Positions 60,254 to 64,000 of a stretch of 64,000 bases of DNA are shown piece by piece. Origin of the DNA: an uncultured Mucilaginibacter sp. (GTDB lineage: Bacteria > Bacteroidota > Bacteroidia > Sphingobacteriales > Sphingobacteriaceae); the NCBI GenBank assembly GCA_903864275.1, contig CAIPFE010000059.1, positions 1-64,000 on the forward strand, in the 5' to 3' direction. The translations under genes and the position numbers were made by a program. How positions within the stretch are numbered: the stretch's first letter is position 1; each line of letters opens with the position of its first letter. The notes under the pieces were generated by a model. It was not told where the DNA came from and made no database searches. It was given only the letters and a program-made list of their open reading frames with translations.

Positions 60254-61303
60254 CTATAAGTCGCTTTTAATTTCGAGCATTTTATAAATTGAATTACATT
60301 CTTCCAGCAGATTTTTGCCGAAGCCGGTTATAATTTTGACCGGTGGTTTAAATGGTTCTGCCTGGATGGGCGGGGAACTGATATTCAATTTATTAAATAA
60401 CCTGCTTAGCTCCAAAGCCGGGTCCCGGCAAAATGTATCATAGTTGAAAAAGATCGTGTTTCCGGTATAATGTTCGTTAACATACCGGTAGTAGTTTTTC
60501 CAGTTTAACAGCCAAAAATTTATATCTGATCTATCATAATTCCCCATCTCGCGGAAGGTCGCATCATCATTAAAAAAAAAGGATTTTTGATTTAACCCAA
60601 ATTCAAAATGCCCCAGCCAGTTCATATAATCAAGCGAAAAACGATCCTCCTGCTGCATTTTAGAAAAATGTAAATGCTGATTTAATAGTGAATTTGCATG
60701 TTGCAAAGGCTCACGGAAAGGGATAATAACATCAGACCCGGGCATGATCTTCTGCAGGTAATCGAGCCTTAAAACATGGTTGTTGTTTTTTGAGAGATAC
60801 CGGGTTTGACTGGCTGTATCGCTGCTGATCAAAATATTACTTACATAATCTTTAAATTTTGCCAGTACATTGTCTTCTATCCGATGCAATTGCAGCCTGT
60901 CTTCAAGGATATAATCTTTACCACAAAACACCCTCCAAAACACTTCCTCCAGTGCCTCCGGGCTGTCAAACCCAACCAAAATGCCGTCCTTGTGCGCCCT
61001 TTCCTGGTATTCCCCCGAAGTTCTTCTATAGGACAGCCGCTTCCAAATGTTTGGCATTAGCACAAAAGGCATATCAAAGTAAGTTAATGACTTGAAGTGC
61101 CCGGTCTCATATAAATGCCGCATTAAAATAGTAGTTCCTGATCTGGCCAGGCCTGAAATAAACACATGGTTATCGGGAAAATATCTGCCTTTCTTCCTCA
61201 CTATTGCATTTTCTATATCGAAAGATATTTCCGCTATTGGCTTTGATTGTAATGCAGCACGGTGCAGTAGTCGCGAAATGAAATTATAACCTGACTTTGA
61301 CAT
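60254..61303 (-). CDS. Sulfotransferase-family protein
   Basis: 349 residues, no signal peptide. VFISGLARSGTTILMRHLYE (about 49-68) is the PAPS-binding 5'-phosphosulfate loop, and VIIPFREPLQHANSLLNQHL corresponds to the 3'-phosphate-binding region with the conserved Arg and Ser. It should transfer sulfate from PAPS to a hydroxyl of a glycan or lipid in the cytoplasm. It overlaps the next upstream membrane protein gene by 20 bases, and the four-gene group seems to be one operon. No PAPS synthesis genes are in the window. Confidence 0.8.
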   Translation of the reverse strand: MSKSGYNFISRLLHRAALQSKPIAEISFDIENAIVRKKGRYFPDNHVFISGLARSGTTILMRHLYETGHFKSLTYFDMPFVLMPNIWKRLSYRRTSGEYQERAHKDGILVGFDSPEALEEVFWRVFCGKDYILEDRLQLHRIEDNVLAKFKDYVSNILISSDTASQTRYLSKNNNHVLRLDYLQKIMPGSDVIIPFREPLQHANSLLNQHLHFSKMQQEDRFSLDYMNWLGHFEFGLNQKSFFFNDDATFREMGNYDRSDINFWLLNWKNYYRYVNEHYTGNTIFFNYDTFCRDPALELSRLFNKLNISSPPIQAEPFKPPVKIITGFGKNLLEECNSIYKMLEIKSDL

Positions 61304-61682
61304 ACAATCTTTTTAATAAAAAGTATGAAAAAAATGAAATGAAAGCTAATAGCAGCCCGTAAGTTGTCATCATGTAATCAAATAAAACCCGGTAGCTTAA
61401 ATGCTTGAAAACCCGGCTTAATAGTAATAGCAAAAACCCGCAAACCGAAACTAATAGTATCAAACCAGTCAATTTTAAGGATTGTTTAAATAAGCCAAAG
61501 GAATTGGTCAGCAATATTCGTTGTTTTTCTGAATCCTCAATAGCATCAGATCTGATGGTGTGAACTGAGCCTTTGCTTAGTCGTGAGATGTTATTAATAA
61601 TGCTCAGAAAAGGCAAACGGTCAGCCAGGATCGCAAGGATAAAAAAGACAGCGTATAAATAACTAATTATGACGATTTTCAT
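61284..61682 (-). CDS. Small membrane protein in the sulfotransferase cassette
   Basis: 132 residues with about three hydrophobic segments: near 5-20 (SYLYAVFFILAILAD), 70-90 (LTGLILLVSVCGFLLLLL) and 103-122 (MMTTYGLLLAFISFFSYFLL). It ends with the basic KRLYVKVRL. I know no family for it. Overlaps of 20 bases with both neighbours show that it is translated together with them. It may form a complex with the 61-residue protein encoded upstream. Confidence 0.65.
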   Translation of the reverse strand: MKIVIISYLYAVFFILAILADRLPFLSIINNISRLSKGSVHTIRSDAIEDSEKQRILLTNSFGLFKQSLKLTGLILLVSVCGFLLLLLSRVFKHLSYRVLFDYMMTTYGLLLAFISFFSYFLLKRLYVKVRL

Positions 61683-61848
61683 CAGTTTTTTTATTCTTTA
61701 ACTTCTCAATGAGTTTTTTGATGGGATACCAGATAATGGCAAATAATGCAAGGAAAATTGAAGCAAGAAAACCCAGTACTGCGGTAATAACTCCCCCGCC
61801 CAAACCCGGCCCGATATAATTAAAGATGAAAATTAAGCCTGGAACCAT
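61663..61848 (-). CDS. Very small membrane protein in the sulfotransferase cassette (61 aa)
   Basis: 61 residues. A Gly-rich start (FNYIGPGLGGGVITAVLG) leads into a long hydrophobic helix (about 20-42) and a strongly charged tail (KKLIEKLKNKKTDENRHN). It is 7 bases downstream of the ASST-like stop and overlaps the next gene by 20 bases. Short proteins with this 'GPGLGGG' pattern occur in envelope polysaccharide loci; the function is unknown to me. Confidence 0.65.
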   Translation of the reverse strand: MVPGLIFIFNYIGPGLGGGVITAVLGFLASIFLALFAIIWYPIKKLIEKLKNKKTDENRHN

Positions 61849-61855
61849 AAAAGCG

Positions 61856-63175
61856 CTAATTATTCTTTAAGAACGTTAATTTTTCAAACTCTTCCCTGGT
61901 AATAAACCTTGACCACGAAAGCACAGCAACTGAATGCTTGTCAACTCGATCGACATATTGCCAGATAATGTCTTTCGTATTGCCCCGCAACAATCTGTTA
62001 TTATTTGTTTCTTCAATAAACAGGTCCCCGTTTGGTAATACATTAGCCCGCCCCTGGCTGGTTGTTGATACTTTTGCCTTCTTTAAAAACTCGGTATAGG
62101 GTGTTGCGGTTGTATTTGTTTTAAAGTTAAATATATATTCTTCATTATATCCATCTATTAGCCTGTCCTCGCCAAAAACCCTGACCGTATTGTTCCCAAA
62201 AACTCCTATACGTAACGAATCAATAAACTCCGCATCATGCTGATTGAGCCATGGCCCTGTTTTTAACCACAAAATTTTATTTGTTGAACAACGGTATAAA
62301 AACACCGTGCTCCTGTTTCTTAAACTGATGAGCAAATCACCTTTCATCCAATATTTACCCGAAGTTAGTGCTGGTTGTATTTCGTTAAGGTGCAGCAAAT
62401 CATTTTCGTAGGGGCCCATACCCAATAATAAGGTACGGTACCCATTTTCAAACAATATTTGACCAACTGATTTTATAAAAATCAATTTACCGCCTGGCGA
62501 AATTTCTGCTATTGCATCATCCTCTAAATCATTTAAAAGGCCTGGCAAAAATGCAGCAGGTTTAATTATAGCAGGAGCCCATACATTTCCATCAGCATCC
62601 TGCTCGATTGAATGATGAAAAATTCCTTTAGTTCCCCATAGTAGCTTAGAATCCTTGTTGATCTTTATTAATGGAGACTGGTAATTATTGAAAACTATTG
62701 AGCCATCCGGCGAAAGTAATGGATGACATACCTGTAAATCATTCTTATCCCGCCCGGGCCAAAACCCATTTTGTTTGCCATATCGCTTTATTATTTCATC
62801 ATAATCCGGCCGCCATTGGTGCATTATTTTTTGATCAGAAAGCCTTATTAGTTTTACTACAGATTGATTGTCCCCTTTATCGTATGTTGCGAGCAGGATA
62901 TAGCTGCTGTCGATGTAATTTCTTTCGGTTTTAAGGCCGCTGATGTTTGGGTACGTATCCGGACCGATCAGTTTGCTAGGGTGCTTAAGCTGGGTTAAGC
63001 TCTCTTTTACTAACGATGGGAACGAGGCCAAAGAAATAATAAACTGATCTGTTTTGCTATTCATCCTGTGCCTGCTGTTTCTGATACGCCAAACTTCCCA
63101 GCCAAAGGTTAGTGCAATAATAAAGGCAAACCATAAAAGGAGTAATACAAGCCACAGTGGTATTTTTCGATTCAT
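61856..63175 (-). CDS. Arylsulfotransferase (ASST)-like membrane-anchored protein
   Basis: 439 residues. One N-terminal helix (about 5-25) anchors a periplasmic domain. The body fits the six-bladed propeller of ASST proteins: HPLLSPDGSIVFNNYQSPLIKINKDSKLLW, HHSIEQDADGNVWAP with the paired His, and a final blade LPNGDLFIEETNNNRLL. ASST enzymes move sulfate between phenolic donors without PAPS, but many family members in polysaccharide loci have no proven activity. With a PAPS-type sulfotransferase in the same cassette, one may act in the cytoplasm and the other in the periplasm. Confidence 0.75.
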   Translation of the reverse strand: MNRKIPLWLVLLLLWFAFIIALTFGWEVWRIRNSRHRMNSKTDQFIISLASFPSLVKESLTQLKHPSKLIGPDTYPNISGLKTERNYIDSSYILLATYDKGDNQSVVKLIRLSDQKIMHQWRPDYDEIIKRYGKQNGFWPGRDKNDLQVCHPLLSPDGSIVFNNYQSPLIKINKDSKLLWGTKGIFHHSIEQDADGNVWAPAIIKPAAFLPGLLNDLEDDAIAEISPGGKLIFIKSVGQILFENGYRTLLLGMGPYENDLLHLNEIQPALTSGKYWMKGDLLISLRNRSTVFLYRCSTNKILWLKTGPWLNQHDAEFIDSLRIGVFGNNTVRVFGEDRLIDGYNEEYIFNFKTNTTATPYTEFLKKAKVSTTSQGRANVLPNGDLFIEETNNNRLLRGNTKDIIWQYVDRVDKHSVAVLSWSRFITREEFEKLTFLKNN

Positions 63176-63240
63176 ATTTTTGTCAGGGACATGGATTGTT
63201 TTACCATGCCCAAATTAAGGAATAATATCTAACAGATGGA

Positions 63241-63272
63241 TTGTTATCATTAATACATTGAGCTTATATTTG
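63241..63272 (+). promoter_or_regulatory. Promoter of the Sua5 gene, abutting the start codon
   Basis: TATATTTG (63265-63272) matches TAnnTTTG exactly, with a -33 TTG at 63241-63243, 21 bases upstream. The box ends only 4 bases before the ATG (63277), so transcription probably starts at or next to the A of the start codon. Confidence 0.65.
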
Positions 63273-63276
63273 CGCC

Positions 63277-63843
63277 ATGCTTAAAGATGAAGTTGCCCGG
63301 GCTTTAAAGGTTGTGCAGGAGGGCGGGACCATCCTGTATCCTACCGATACCATTTGGGGGATCGGCTGCGATGCAACCAATACCGAAGCTGTTGAGAAAA
63401 TTTACAGGTTAAAACAGCGCAATGAAGCTAAAACCATGATCATATTGCTGGACACTGAAAACAAATTGGAGAGCTACATAAGCGATGTAAACCCACTGGC
63501 CTATGAGTTGATTGAATATGCCGAACACCCATTAACATTGGTTATGCCGGGCGCTAAAAATGTTTCGCCGGCATTAATCGGCAGCGATGGCAGCTTGGGA
63601 ATCAGGGTTTCAAAACATCCTTTTTGTCAGCAATTGATACAACGCTTGCGCAAACCACTGGTATCAACATCCGCCAACATAAGCGGCAAACCATCGCCTC
63701 AATATTTTGCGCAGATAGCGCCCAAAATTATTGATGGCGTTGATTATGTAGTAGACATTGACCAGCACGATATGGAAATAAAAACACCCTCGACGATTAT
63801 GAGACTGGCACCTAACGGGAGTTTTGAGTTTATCCGCAGGTAG
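63277..63843 (+). CDS. Threonylcarbamoyl-AMP synthase (Sua5/YciO/YrdC family)
   Basis: 188 residues, one YrdC domain. GTILYPTDTIWGIGCDATN, the K-x-R motif in IYRLKQRNEAKTM and the STSANISG motif bind ATP, threonine and bicarbonate. The product is used to make the t6A modification at position 37 of ANN-decoding tRNAs. It is shorter than Sua5, which carries an extra domain, so the TsaC type is a better name. The next gene is a second tRNA enzyme. Confidence 0.92.
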   Translation: MLKDEVARALKVVQEGGTILYPTDTIWGIGCDATNTEAVEKIYRLKQRNEAKTMIILLDTENKLESYISDVNPLAYELIEYAEHPLTLVMPGAKNVSPALIGSDGSLGIRVSKHPFCQQLIQRLRKPLVSTSANISGKPSPQYFAQIAPKIIDGVDYVVDIDQHDMEIKTPSTIMRLAPNGSFEFIRR

Positions 63844-63917
63844 GATTTACGATTTTAGATTTACGAGTTACGATTTTGTAAATCTTTAAATCTAAAATCG
63901 TAATTCGTAAATCGTAC
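63844..63917. repeat. Facing 7-bp word arrays (GATTTAC-type) between sua5 and the CCA gene
   Basis: The left array reads GATTTAC, GATTTTA, GATTTAC, GAGTTAC, GATTTTG. The right array is its reverse complement. TACGATTTTAGATTT (63848-63862) pairs exactly with 63888-63902, and the 18 bases 63860-63877 pair with 63894-63911 with one mismatch. The array begins right after the sua5 stop codon and ends 6 bases before the next ATG. Confidence 0.8.
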
Positions 63918-63923
63918 ATACTA

Positions 63924-64000
63924 ATGAAGAAGCACTTACAACATCCCATATTTTCAGTTATATCAAAGCTGGCTGCTGAGCAAAATTTGCAGGTTTATGC
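63924..64000 (+). CDS. CCA tRNA nucleotidyltransferase, N-terminal end (partial)
   Basis: The frame from the ATG at 63924 to the window edge gives 25 residues, MKKHLQHPIFSVISKL and AAEQNLQVY. This resembles the start of Bacteroidota CCA-adding/poly(A)-polymerase family proteins, which continue 'VIGG-x-VRD' just past the edge. The conserved catalytic part is not visible, so the call is tentative. It fits the lack of encoded CCA on the tRNA-Cys here. Confidence 0.6.
   Translation, partial: MKKHLQHPIFSVISKLAAEQNLQVY

Overview
The window looks like a chromosomal segment of a Bacteroidota bacterium, most likely family Sphingobacteriaceae (Mucilaginibacter/Pedobacter-like). Reasons seen in the sequence: exact matches to the Bacteroidota -7 promoter box TAnnTTTG before several genes, lipidated TamL-type outer-membrane proteins, a DUF5103-type T9SS plug protein next to tamB/tamL, a bacterial DapD, and the absence of clear Shine-Dalgarno sequences. 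Genus is inference; no 16S rRNA gene is present.

Left flank (1-26.6 kb): the 3' end of an IS30-family transposase; a candidate ~85-nt structured RNA; a TamL-like lipoprotein divergent from a TrmH-family RNA methyltransferase; tRNA-Cys; a 57-residue conserved-looking basic protein; pyrD; a group of three Tat-exported sugar-related proteins (TIM-barrel isomerase, Gfo/Idh/MocA oxidoreductase, SGNH hydrolase); an ABC-F ATPase; the T9SS plug protein; the envelope pair tamB-tamL; a membrane multi-PAS protein that stops after a DHp-like helix; a retropepsin-like protease; gyrB; and an OmpH/Skp-like lipoprotein.

Centre (26.7-54.9 kb, all minus strand): a 22-gene Wzx/Wzy-type exopolysaccharide operon. 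In transcription order it runs wza, wzc (with a Gly-Tyr repeat tail encoded by a hexanucleotide repeat), wbpA/E/D/B-like genes for a 2,3-diacetamido uronic acid, wzx, asnB, a GT4, an acyltransferase, wzy, a PL6-like secreted beta-helix protein, a fused two-domain dehydrogenase, a WecB-type 2-epimerase, an alpha/alpha-toroid protein, a formyltransferase, a cytoplasmic heparinase II/III-fold protein, a second GT4, and pglC-pglD-pglE-pglF homologues for di-N-acetylbacillosamine and its transfer to the lipid carrier. One phosphoglycosyltransferase plus two recognisable GTs suggests a short, highly amino-substituted repeat unit. The operon's distal half is clearly AT-richer than its flanks, which fits horizontal acquisition.

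Right flank (55.2-64 kb): an S4-domain protein, an AlgI-like MBOAT acyltransferase with an SGNH-like partner, dapD, a GT9 glycosyltransferase, a sulfotransferase / two small membrane proteins / arylsulfotransferase-like cassette, a Sua5-family tRNA modification gene, and the start of a CCA-adding enzyme.

The most unusual signal is outside the proteins. At about seven intergenic sites in both flanks, and nowhere in the EPS operon, there are short arrays with a 7-bp period. Each locus uses its own word (for example TCTCAAA, ATGAACT, GATTTCG, GATTTAC), often with a reverse-complement array facing it. Two arrays run into the start codon of the next gene and appear to encode its N-terminus.
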